Positions 1-5,300 of a stretch of DNA of 5,300 nt are shown here, in pieces. The position numbers were made by a program, and so were the translations under genes. The stretch lies in contig RFJE01000103.1 in the NCBI GenBank assembly GCA_003695005.1, positions 1 through 5,300 on the forward strand, read 5' to 3'. The notes beneath the pieces were generated by a model. It did no database searches. It had not been told where the DNA came from and saw only the letters and a program-made list of their open reading frames with translations. Source of the stretch: Candidatus Hydrogenedentota bacterium. GTDB taxonomy: Bacteria; Spirochaetota; Leptospiria; Turneriellales; J094. How positions within the stretch are numbered: position 1 is the first letter of the stretch; each line of letters begins with the position of its first letter.

Positions 1-35
1 GGGAAAGATTAAGCGCTTACCCACGCAAGAGAGAC

Positions 36-68
36 CAGCGGTTCTTGGCGAAACGCCGAGAACCGCTG
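36..68. repeat. Strong GC-rich hairpin near the left edge
   Basis: This is a 15-bp inverted repeat with arms at 36-50 and 54-68 around an AAA loop. The pairing is complete except for one T/G wobble (46 with 58). The arms read CAGCGGTTCTTGGCG and CGCCGAGAACCGCTG. They are clearly richer in G and C than the genes in the window. No T-run follows on either strand, so it does not look like an ordinary intrinsic terminator. It could be part of the same non-coding element family as 85-211, the 3' end of an upstream transcript, or a protein-binding palindrome. The hairpin itself is certain from the sequence; its role is unknown. Confidence 0.75.
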
Positions 69-97
69 AAGTAACATTAAAATTAGGGAAAAAAGGC

Positions 98-130
98 TCC
101 CTCACCTTTTTTGCAGAAAAAGGTGAGGGA
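98..130. repeat. Hairpin A, first copy of the TCCCTCACC palindrome
   Basis: The 14-bp arms 98-111 and 117-130 pair perfectly around a 5-nt loop. Each arm has a GC-rich base (TCCCTCACC with GGTGAGGGA) and an A/T tip. Read on the minus strand, the hairpin is followed at once by GCC and a run of six T (94-89). That is the layout of an intrinsic terminator for leftward transcription. No gene reading leftward into it is recognised, so the terminator role is inference. Confidence 0.7.
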
Positions 131-146
131 TGCTCAAACAGTCCTC

Positions 147-180
147 TCCCTCACCACTTTCAAAAGAAAATGGTGAGGGA
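147..180. repeat. Hairpin B, second copy of the TCCCTCACC palindrome
   Basis: Arms 147-161 and 166-180 pair with a single C/A mismatch (157 with 170) around an AAAA loop. The outer nine bases of each arm are identical to those of the hairpin at 98-130, while the tips differ (ACTTTC here, TTTTT there). Conserved stem bases with diverged tips suggest either duplication of a palindromic unit or selection on the stem. Confidence 0.7.
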
Positions 181-186
181 CGGAAA

Positions 187-207
187 CTGCGCCGAGCAGG
201 CTTTTTT
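187..207 (+). terminator. Possible weak intrinsic terminator for an upstream + strand gene
   Basis: A short CTGC/GCAG stem (187-190 with 196-199) is followed by GC and six T (202-207). The stem has only 4 bp, and the same T-run also pairs with the A-run at 89-94 in the larger palindrome. It could end transcription arriving from a gene left of the window, but the call is weak. Confidence 0.25.
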
Positions 208-210
208 CCC

Positions 211-237
211 TTGACCATGAATTACCTCTCCGATAAT
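211..237 (+). promoter_or_regulatory. Candidate sigma70-type promoter for the DUF35/acyl-CoA synthetase unit
   Basis: TTGACC at 211-216 matches the -35 consensus at five of six bases. GATAAT at 232-237 matches the -10 consensus at five of six. The spacer is 15 bp, shorter than the preferred 17, which lowers confidence. A start near 244 would give a leader of about 50 nt before the ATG at 293. The promoter begins exactly where the palindromic element ends, so that element would lie upstream of the transcript. Confidence 0.4.
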
Positions 238-292
238 TGAACAATCTTTCAATTTTTACTTGTCGGCAGGACGCGGGTGTTTATTTTTGCGC

Positions 293-751
293 ATGGCAGA
301 AAGGATAAAGTTTTTAGATGGCGAGATGGAAATGGAATATACCCGTTCGCCAGGGAAATTGCTCGGCCGTTTTTTATCGGAGTTGCGAGATAATGGAGAT
401 ATTTACGGAATTCGCTGTAGTAAATGCTCGCAGGTTTTTGTTCCCCCGCAGCAGTATTGTCCGGATTGTAAAATTAAAATGCAAAGTTGGGTCTTGATGC
501 CGGAGGAAGCCGTTGTAGAACAGTTTACCATTGTGCAAGAAGAGACGCCATTTTCGGATTTAAAGCCACCTTATGCTTATGTCGCTGTCCGCTTTGAGGG
601 AGCCAATAGTTTGTTTTGGCATCGTATGAAGAATCCAGATAGTTTAAAAGCTCTCAAAAAAGGAGTAAAAGTAATCCCGAAATTTTTAGATGTAGAAAAG
701 CGAACAGGTTCCATTTTAGATATTGATGAATTTATTATCAGTAAGGAGTAA
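293..751 (+). CDS. Free-standing DUF35 protein (rubredoxin-like zinc ribbon plus OB fold)
   Basis: The 152-residue product has the layout of the DUF35 family. A short N-terminal helix region (GRFLSELRDNG, about 25-35) is followed by a zinc ribbon with four cysteines (Cys42, Cys45, Cys56, Cys59) and the usual VPP turn between the pairs. A beta-rich OB-fold domain runs from about residue 65 to the end. Family members are cytosolic accessory proteins that bind thiolase-fold or other acyl-CoA enzymes and are thought to help present CoA substrates. None is known as an enzyme by itself. The ATG at 293 is chosen because MAERIKFLDGEMEM looks like the usual start of the family. The in-frame TTG at 260 adds an unrelated-looking 11 residues, and ATGs at 326 and 332 are shorter options. 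No start has a good ribosome-binding site. The stop lies 2 nt before the downstream gene, whose C-terminal module is a paralogue. The real partner enzyme cannot be named from this window. Confidence 0.88.
   Translation: MAERIKFLDGEMEMEYTRSPGKLLGRFLSELRDNGDIYGIRCSKCSQVFVPPQQYCPDCKIKMQSWVLMPEEAVVEQFTIVQEETPFSDLKPPYAYVAVRFEGANSLFWHRMKNPDSLKALKKGVKVIPKFLDVEKRTGSILDIDEFIISKE
743..748 (+). promoter_or_regulatory. Strong ribosome-binding site for the acyl-CoA synthetase fusion gene
   Basis: AAGGAG lies 5 nt before the ATG at 754, inside the last codons of the upstream DUF35 gene. It fixes the start of the fusion gene and implies that both genes are translated from one message. Confidence 0.8.
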
Positions 752-753
752 AT

Positions 754-2760
754 ATGGTTTCTAAAGAAGCAAAGTATAAGCACATTCCAGAGATGGTTAA
801 GACACAGGCAGAAAAATACGGGGATAAAATATACCTGCATTTTTTAGGAAAAACACTTACTTATCACGAGCTTCATGATAAAGCTTCTCGCTTAGGGAAG
901 TTTTTAGAAGAAGAGCTGAACCTTCCGGAAAAATCCCATGTGGGTCTTCTGCTGCCGAATGGTGTAGAGTTTATTTTAGGATTCATTGGACCAATGTATG
1001 CTCGTTATACTGTGATTCCATACAATACACTATTAAAAGCGGATGAGCTTGAGTATCAAATTAACAATTCCGATATTGTTGCTCTAATTACCAATCCTTC
1101 GTTTTACAAAGTATTAAAACCAGTACTGGATAAATTAACGAAAGTAAAACATTTTATTTTTACCGAACCGCCAGAAGGGGTGGAAAATCCAATTTTATTT
1201 TATGATGCCATTGAAAAGACTTCCCCGGGTCTGCCGAAAGGGTTTGCCAATCTTCAACCAGATGACATTGCTACGATGATATATACTTCGGGAACAACCG
1301 GCTTTCCGAAAGGTTGTATGTTATCTCAAAAAAATTACATTCGAGATATTGAGATGGTTTTACCACGCATTGGCTACAGCGAAGATGATACGAATTTATG
1401 TGTTATGCCTTTATTTCATGTAAATGGCCAGGTGGCGAGTGTACTTTCTACGATTTATGCAGGAGCAACTTTAGTACTCGATGAAATGTTTAAGCCACGT
1501 AGTTTTATCCCAACATTAAAGAAATATAAAATCAATTCTTTTAGTGCCGTTCCAGCAATGTATAATTTTTTAAATGAGATGCCCGAGTATAAAGATGGAG
1601 AAGATTTATCTTTTTTAAAGGCCTGTATTTGTGGGGCCGCGCCAATGCCGGTAGAGGTTTTTAATAAATTTGAGAAAAAATTCAAAGGAAAAATTATTGA
1701 AGGTTATGGCTTAAGTGAAGGTACTTGTGTGTCTTCTTTAAACCCATTGCATGGTGAGAGGAAAATTGGTTCCATTGGGATTCCTATTGAAGATCAGGAT
1801 ATGGCTATTTGGGATGACCAGGGAAATGAATTGCCGGATGGGGAAATTGGCGAAATTGTGATTCGTGGTGATAATGTTATGCAAGGCTATTATAAAAATG
1901 AAGAAGCAACAAAGGAAACCATTGTAAATGGTTGGCTTCGCACAGGAGATATGGGTTACCGCGATAAGGATGGTTTTTATTTTATTACTGGCCGTAAAAA
2001 AGAAATGATCATTCGCGGTGGGGAAAACATTTATCCGAAAGAAATTGAAGAAGCCTTATATGAGCATCCAGGAGTTTTAGAATGTGCCGTTATTGGGCTT
2101 CCCGATAAAAAATACGGCGAGCAAGTTGTGGCCGTGATTCGTGCAAAAGAAGGATATAACTTAAATGCTCGAGAGATGCGTCAATTTTTAAAGAAGAAAA
2201 TAGCCAACTATAAAATGCCTGCTAAATATGAATTTGTAATGGAATTTCCTAAAACAAGCACAGGAAAAATCCAAAAATTAAAATTGCGAGATGAGCTGAT
2301 TGGAGATCAGCAATCGGTGAAGCGTATTAAAGAAACCATTCGAATTCCTTACCGTTGGGCTTATGGGGATTCCCTATCAAAATTTTTTACTGAACTCAAA
2401 GAAAATGGTAAGATATGGGGACGCCGTTGTTCAAAATGTGGGAAGGTTTATCTTCCACCAAAATCTTATTGCGGGGTTTGTTTTGCAGATTGCGAAGATT
2501 GGGTGGAATTACCGGATGTTGGCAAGTTAGATTCTTTTACAACAGTTCACATGCATTTTCCCGGTCAGCCAAAAGAACCACCTTATATTATTGGTTGGGT
2601 ACGACTGGATGGTTCTCATACAAATATCTATCATATTTTAGACTGCGAAGATGAAACGGGCCTTTATATTGGAAAAAAAGTAAAAGCAAGATGGCGCCCG
2701 AAAGAAGAACGCAAAGGCACCATTTATGATATAGAATGCTTTGTTCCTGTGGAAGAATAA
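754..2760 (+). CDS. Acyl-CoA synthetase (ANL superfamily) fused to a C-terminal DUF35 domain
   Basis: The first 520 residues or so form a complete adenylate-forming ligase. Such enzymes activate a carboxylic acid with ATP to an acyl-AMP and then transfer the acyl group to CoA. Visible motifs are the P-loop YTSGTTGFPKG (177-187), PLFHVNG (219-225), GYGLSEG (317-323), WLRTGD with Asp399, the hinge region GRKKEMIIRGGENIYP (413-428) and PKTSTGKIQK (499-508) with catalytic Lys505. It resembles the FadD-like fatty acyl-CoA ligases, but the chain length or acid used cannot be read from the sequence. Residues 521-668 are an added DUF35 module with zinc-ribbon cysteines 559, 562, 573 and 576, the LPP turn and an OB fold. 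Over the helix and zinc ribbon, 19 of 38 positions match the free-standing protein encoded just upstream. No frameshift or stop marks the junction, so it is a true fusion. Ligases of this type usually end near residue 520. The 3' end overlaps hemE, on the other strand, by 37 bp. Confidence 0.93.
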   Translation: MVSKEAKYKHIPEMVKTQAEKYGDKIYLHFLGKTLTYHELHDKASRLGKFLEEELNLPEKSHVGLLLPNGVEFILGFIGPMYARYTVIPYNTLLKADELEYQINNSDIVALITNPSFYKVLKPVLDKLTKVKHFIFTEPPEGVENPILFYDAIEKTSPGLPKGFANLQPDDIATMIYTSGTTGFPKGCMLSQKNYIRDIEMVLPRIGYSEDDTNLCVMPLFHVNGQVASVLSTIYAGATLVLDEMFKPRSFIPTLKKYKINSFSAVPAMYNFLNEMPEYKDGEDLSFLKACICGAAPMPVEVFNKFEKKFKGKIIEGYGLSEGTCVSSLNPLHGERKIGSIGIPIEDQDMAIWDDQGNELPDGEIGEIVIRGDNVMQGYYKNEEATKETIVNGWLRTGDMGYRDKDGFYFITGRKKEMIIRGGENIYPKEIEEALYEHPGVLECAVIGLPDKKYGEQVVAVIRAKEGYNLNAREMRQFLKKKIANYKMPAKYEFVMEFPKTSTGKIQKLKLRDELIGDQQSVKRIKETIRIPYRWAYGDSLSKFFTELKENGKIWGRRCSKCGKVYLPPKSYCGVCFADCEDWVELPDVGKLDSFTTVHMHFPGQPKEPPYIIGWVRLDGSHTNIYHILDCEDETGLYIGKKVKARWRPKEERKGTIYDIECFVPVEE

Positions 2761-3764
2761 TTTTTTACGGTTTCTACCATGGCATAGACGCAATCTAATT
2801 TTGCATCGGGACTAATGCCATGTCCTAAATTAAAGATGAATCCCGGCAAATGAGAACGTTTTTGTAAAATAGAGAATGTTGCTTTTTGTACGGTTTTTGG
2901 ATCGGTTAATAAATATGCTGGATCTAAATTCCCTTGAACAGGTTTTTCTTGAAAAAAGTCAATTGGTATTCGCCAATCTATTGATAGCATGGTAAGCCCT
3001 TTATCATATAGGGGTAGAAGTTCTTTTTGGTGTAAAGAAGCACCACGATCAAAGTAAATCAGAGGAAAAGGAATTTGTTCTACTATGTTAGCTACATAAG
3101 GTCTAGCGACTTTTGCAAATTCTTGTGCACCTAAGGAGTCACCCCATGACTCAAAAAGTTGAGCTGCTGTAATTCCAGCTTGTTGTTGAAACTTTAAGTA
3201 CCGAACGCTAGCATCTACAAGCAACTTACAAATTTCTGTGTAAAGATCAGAGTTGGAAAGAGCGAGCGCTCGTACTTTATTATGGGATCTTGAGGTTTTC
3301 CCTTCTAGCATATAGCTAGCTAATGTATAAGGCGATGCGCAAAAGCCAAGCAGACTTACGTTCTGGGGCAATGCGTTTCGTACTTTTTGCAATGTCTCGT
3401 AAAAAAATGTAAGTTTTTCCTCGATCATCCCTGCTTTCAAGTTCTCACGCAATGCATGAATTTGATCGAACTTTGTAATAACAGGGCTTACCACAGGGGT
3501 GCCAGTTTCAAAGGAAATATTCATTCCTAAGCCATAGAGCAGAGTCATAATATCGGCAAAGATAATAGCAGCATCTAAACCAAACCTTTTTACGGGCTGC
3601 AGAGTAATTTCCGCCGCAATGTCCGGATTTGTGGCCATTTCCCAGAAGTTCAGCTTGCCTTTGACTTTTTGGTATTCCGGTAAATAGCGACCAGCTTGCC
3701 GCATAAACCAAATAGGCGGCCTTTTCACTTTTTGGTAAGAGAGAGCTTTTTCCATCAATGTCAT
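2724..3764 (-). CDS. hemE: Uroporphyrinogen decarboxylase (HemE)
   Basis: HemE removes four carboxyl groups from the acetate side chains of uroporphyrinogen III to give coproporphyrinogen III, a cytosolic step of heme synthesis. The 346-residue length is typical. Diagnostic features are the N-terminal signature PIWFMRQAGR (17-26) with the substrate-binding arginines, FADIM with the key Asp71, the second signature GFCASPYTLASYMLEG (140-155) with Tyr151, and FNLGHGI (311-317) with His315. All expected catalytic residues are present. The ATG at 3764 overlaps the stop of the response regulator gene as ATGA, and AAAGGA lies 6 nt upstream, so this start is well supported and probably translationally coupled. 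The last 11 residues lie beyond the conserved fold and are encoded where the gene overlaps the convergent ligase fusion gene. Confidence 0.97.
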   Translation of the reverse strand: MTLMEKALSYQKVKRPPIWFMRQAGRYLPEYQKVKGKLNFWEMATNPDIAAEITLQPVKRFGLDAAIIFADIMTLLYGLGMNISFETGTPVVSPVITKFDQIHALRENLKAGMIEEKLTFFYETLQKVRNALPQNVSLLGFCASPYTLASYMLEGKTSRSHNKVRALALSNSDLYTEICKLLVDASVRYLKFQQQAGITAAQLFESWGDSLGAQEFAKVARPYVANIVEQIPFPLIYFDRGASLHQKELLPLYDKGLTMLSIDWRIPIDFFQEKPVQGNLDPAYLLTDPKTVQKATFSILQKRSHLPGFIFNLGHGISPDAKLDCVYAMVETVKNYSSTGTKHSIS

Positions 3765-4450
3765 TTTATTTCCTTTATTTTTCCTTCAAAGGCATAGCCT
3801 TCTTTCGGATAAGTAACAATCAGCTTGTTTTCTTTATCATTGAAATACTGACGCAAATTCGCTATGATATTATCTAAGTATCTCGAAGATATTTTTTCCT
3901 GCTCTGATGCAGCACTTATCATTAAATCTTTTCGAGAAACAATTTGCCCGGGATTTTTTAAAAGTGCTTGTAGAATATTTTTTTCTCGCATACTTAACTT
4001 TATTTTTTCTTTTCCCTTTACAAGCATTCCCGTATCTAAATAAATTTTAATGTTGCCTATTTGGAAGGAAGTGGTTGGCAAAGCGTATAACACTTGGATT
4101 AAATTTTTTAGCTTTGCAATTAAAAGGTCAATATCAAACGGTTTTTCTATATAGTCAATAGCACCTGTTTGCAATGCTTGTGGTAAGTAAGTATCTTTTT
4201 GCATTGCGGTTAAAAATAATATAGCAGCTTTTGGATACTTTTCATGAATCTTTTTGGCTAATTCAATCCCGTTTATTCCTGGTAAGTGAATATCGAGTAA
4301 GTAAGCATGTGCTTCCTTCTGCACTAAAGTGGATAAAAGCTTTTCTGCGGAGAAATAAGATTGTACAGAAAAGCCCGCTTGCTTTAAGTTCATTTCTAAA
4401 AGTTCGCGAATATTATCATCGTCTTCGACAAGTATAATTTTAATCCTCAT
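3761..4450 (-). CDS. OmpR/PhoB-family response regulator next to hemE
   Basis: This 229-residue DNA-binding response regulator has a complete receiver domain at about 1-120. It shows the acidic pocket EDDD (9-12), phospho-accepting Asp53 in YLLDIHLPG, switch Thr80 in FLTA, and Lys102 before Pro103. A winged-helix effector domain follows (about 127-225), with SMREKNILQALL, SRYLDNIIANLRQYF and the wing YPKEGYAF. The ATG at 4450 is preferred: AAAAGG lies 7 nt upstream and MRIKIILVEDD is a standard receiver start. An in-frame ATG at 4483 would add 11 uncharacteristic residues. The gene overlaps the kinase gene by 11 bp and hemE by 4 bp, so all three are probably co-translated. Its partner is almost certainly that kinase. 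The layout resembles the Leptospira HemKR system that controls heme metabolism, but equivalence is inferred from context and the target sites are unknown. Confidence 0.93.
   Translation of the reverse strand: MRIKIILVEDDDNIRELLEMNLKQAGFSVQSYFSAEKLLSTLVQKEAHAYLLDIHLPGINGIELAKKIHEKYPKAAILFLTAMQKDTYLPQALQTGAIDYIEKPFDIDLLIAKLKNLIQVLYALPTTSFQIGNIKIYLDTGMLVKGKEKIKLSMREKNILQALLKNPGQIVSRKDLMISAASEQEKISSRYLDNIIANLRQYFNDKENKLIVTYPKEGYAFEGKIKEIK
3771..3776 (-). promoter_or_regulatory. Ribosome-binding site for hemE
   Basis: AAAGGA on the minus strand lies 6 nt before the ATG at 3764, within the last codons of the response regulator gene. It supports that start over the internal ATG at 3755. Confidence 0.7.
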
Positions 4451-5300
4451 GAGATTGCCTTTTATGGATTTTCTTATATACATTCCAAGATAATATACAG
4501 GTAAGGCCCTTATCCATACCTTGGCTTTCTAATGCAAAATCTATTTTTAGAAGGTGACATATCCGCGAAACTAAGTACAAGCCAAGGCCTGTCCCGACTT
4601 TATTTTGAACTTCATGCCTTTTCGAACGGAAAAAAAGTTTTGTTGCTTCTGCCAACTCTTCCTTGCTCATGCCAATCCCTTCATCTTTTATGGTGAGTAT
4701 AAAATGCTTATCTTTTTCGTGTAATTCCAATAAAATTTTTCCGTCAGAATATTTTGCAGCATTATCAATTAAGTTCGTAAGGATAAGCCACATCATTTCG
4801 CGATTGATGTTTGTATAAGAAAAAGAGTGAATTTGTACAAACAAACGGGATGCTAAAGTTTTTCGAGATTCAAGCAGGGTTTTTATTTTCGCATCTAACA
4901 TTTCTGCGAAACAATATGGTGATTCTCTTTTTGGTAAACTTTCAATCTTTTGCATAATTAATAGCTTTTCAATTTGCTGCGATAAAGTAATGGTTTCTAA
5001 ATAACCACGATTAAGTAATTTTTCCTTTTGCTTTTTTTTAAATTCTAATTTTCCTTCTTGCTCTTTTTGTAAAGATTGCAATAACATGCGCAAGGAACTT
5101 ACCGGTTGTTTAAGCTCATGAGCCGCAAGTGCTAAAAATTCTTCTCTAGCAACCGAAAGTTTTTTTTCGCGGATTAAGATAAAAAACAAATAAAGTAGGA
5201 GAATAGCTAATACAAAAATTAAAAATAGAGATTCCGAATAAAAGACAAAATATTTATGAGTTACAGAAAATTCGATTTTAGAGATTTCACTTTTCGTTAA
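4440..5300 (-). CDS. Membrane sensor histidine kinase, N-terminus cut by the right window edge
   Basis: The frame stays open to the window edge, so these 286 residues are the C-terminal part of a longer protein. A TTG at 5189 falls inside a membrane segment and is not a credible start. Numbered from the edge, a hydrophobic transmembrane helix spans about 24-43 (5172-5231) and is followed by basic residues. The dimerisation domain has the H-box LAAHELKQPVSSL with phospho-accepting His61. The ATPase domain has the N-box LTNLIDNAAKYS (174-185), the G1 box DEGIG (206-210), the F-box LFFRSKR (222-228) and the G2 box GTGLGL (236-241). All catalytic motifs are intact. Only about 17 residues separate the membrane helix from His61, so there is no HAMP or PAS domain between them. 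The sensing part is probably outside the membrane or within it and lies beyond the window. The kinase should phosphorylate the regulator encoded immediately downstream, and linkage to hemE suggests a heme- or iron-related signal, which is inference. Confidence 0.93.
   Translation of the reverse strand, partial: LTKSEISKIEFSVTHKYFVFYSESLFLIFVLAILLLYLFFILIREKKLSVAREEFLALAAHELKQPVSSLRMLLQSLQKEQEGKLEFKKKQKEKLLNRGYLETITLSQQIEKLLIMQKIESLPKRESPYCFAEMLDAKIKTLLESRKTLASRLFVQIHSFSYTNINREMMWLILTNLIDNAAKYSDGKILLELHEKDKHFILTIKDEGIGMSKEELAEATKLFFRSKRHEVQNKVGTGLGLYLVSRICHLLKIDFALESQGMDKGLTCILSWNVYKKIHKRQSHED
4458..4463 (-). promoter_or_regulatory. Ribosome-binding site deciding the response regulator start
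   Basis: AAAAGG on the minus strand lies 7 nt before the ATG at 4450, inside the end of the kinase gene. It favours that start over the upstream in-frame ATG at 4483. Confidence 0.65.

Larger units (their letters stand above)
85..211. repeat. Composite palindromic element (outer stem enclosing two related hairpins)
   Basis: The outer arms 85-95 (AGGGAAAAAAG) and 201-211 (CTTTTTTCCCT) pair over 11 bp. Pair 97/199 extends the stem after one G-G mismatch. Inside, hairpin 98-130 follows directly. After it, 131-135 (TGCTC) pairs with 194-198 (GAGCA) and 139-142 with 186-189, leading to a second hairpin at 147-180. Drawn as RNA, or as a DNA cruciform, this is a three-way junction with almost no unpaired bases at the branch. 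The two inner hairpins share their arms, so alternative pairings between them are possible. It may be a mobile palindromic repeat of the REP/MITE kind, a structured RNA, or a bidirectional terminator. The pairing was worked out by eye, without folding energies. Confidence 0.65.

Noticed and set aside
102..218. A 38-codon minus-strand frame starting with ATG at 218 and preceded by an AGAGG sequence
   Set aside because: It runs through the palindromic repeats, resembles no known family and would end in the arm of a hairpin. It is more likely a by-product of the repeat sequence.
260..292. TTG at 260 as the start of the DUF35 gene
   Set aside because: The 11 added residues do not look like the family N-terminus, no ribosome-binding site precedes the TTG, and it would lie only about 16 nt after the proposed transcription start.
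1..292. tRNA, rRNA fragment, CRISPR array or riboswitch at the left end
   Set aside because: No cloverleaf, conserved rRNA segment, regularly spaced direct repeats or known riboswitch core was recognised. The repeats are inverted and only two are related.
2740..2770. Intrinsic terminator between the convergent genes
   Set aside because: The only stem is 4 bp (TTCC/GGAA), followed by AGAATAA before the T-run. It is too weak and too far from the T-run to annotate.
4451..4483. Upstream ATG at 4483 for the response regulator
   Set aside because: It adds 11 residues before a standard receiver start, lacks a good ribosome-binding site and would lengthen the overlap with the kinase gene. The ATG at 4450 has AAAAGG at good spacing.
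4440..5189. Treating the kinase as a complete gene starting at TTG 5189
   Set aside because: The frame continues open to the window edge, and the TTG lies inside a hydrophobic membrane helix, so the gene is partial.

Overview
The window comes from a fairly AT-rich bacterial chromosome. It carries two unrelated transcription units facing each other. The order histidine kinase, response regulator, hemE recalls the heme-gene cluster of Leptospira-type spirochaetes, where a two-component system (HemKR) sits among hem genes. That makes a leptospiral relative a reasonable guess, but nothing here proves it: no rRNA or other marker is present.

Positions 1-292 hold no convincing gene. They contain a strong 15-bp GC-rich hairpin (36-68), then a compact palindromic element (85-211). 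In that element an outer stem encloses two hairpins that share the same TCCCTCACC/GGTGAGGGA arms. A sigma70-like promoter candidate starts at its right-hand edge.

Positions 293-2760 (+ strand) form a two-gene unit. The first gene is a free-standing DUF35-type protein (rubredoxin-like zinc ribbon plus OB fold). The second is an acyl-CoA synthetase of the ANL (adenylate-forming) superfamily with a second, related DUF35 module fused to its C-terminus. DUF35 proteins usually accompany thiolase-fold enzymes or other acyl-CoA enzymes. The pair therefore suggests an acyl-CoA activation step physically linked to a later acyl-CoA enzyme. That partner is not in this window.

Positions 2724-5300 (- strand) form a tightly coupled operon, read right to left: a membrane-bound sensor histidine kinase cut by the right window edge, an OmpR/PhoB-type response regulator, and uroporphyrinogen decarboxylase (hemE). 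The kinase and regulator genes overlap by 11 bp, and the regulator and hemE overlap by 4 bp (ATGA). The likely reading is a two-component system co-expressed with, and possibly controlling, heme synthesis.

The two units converge and overlap by 37 bp at their 3' ends, with no evident terminator between them. The most unusual items are the ligase-DUF35 fusion beside its free-standing paralogue and the palindromic element at the left.
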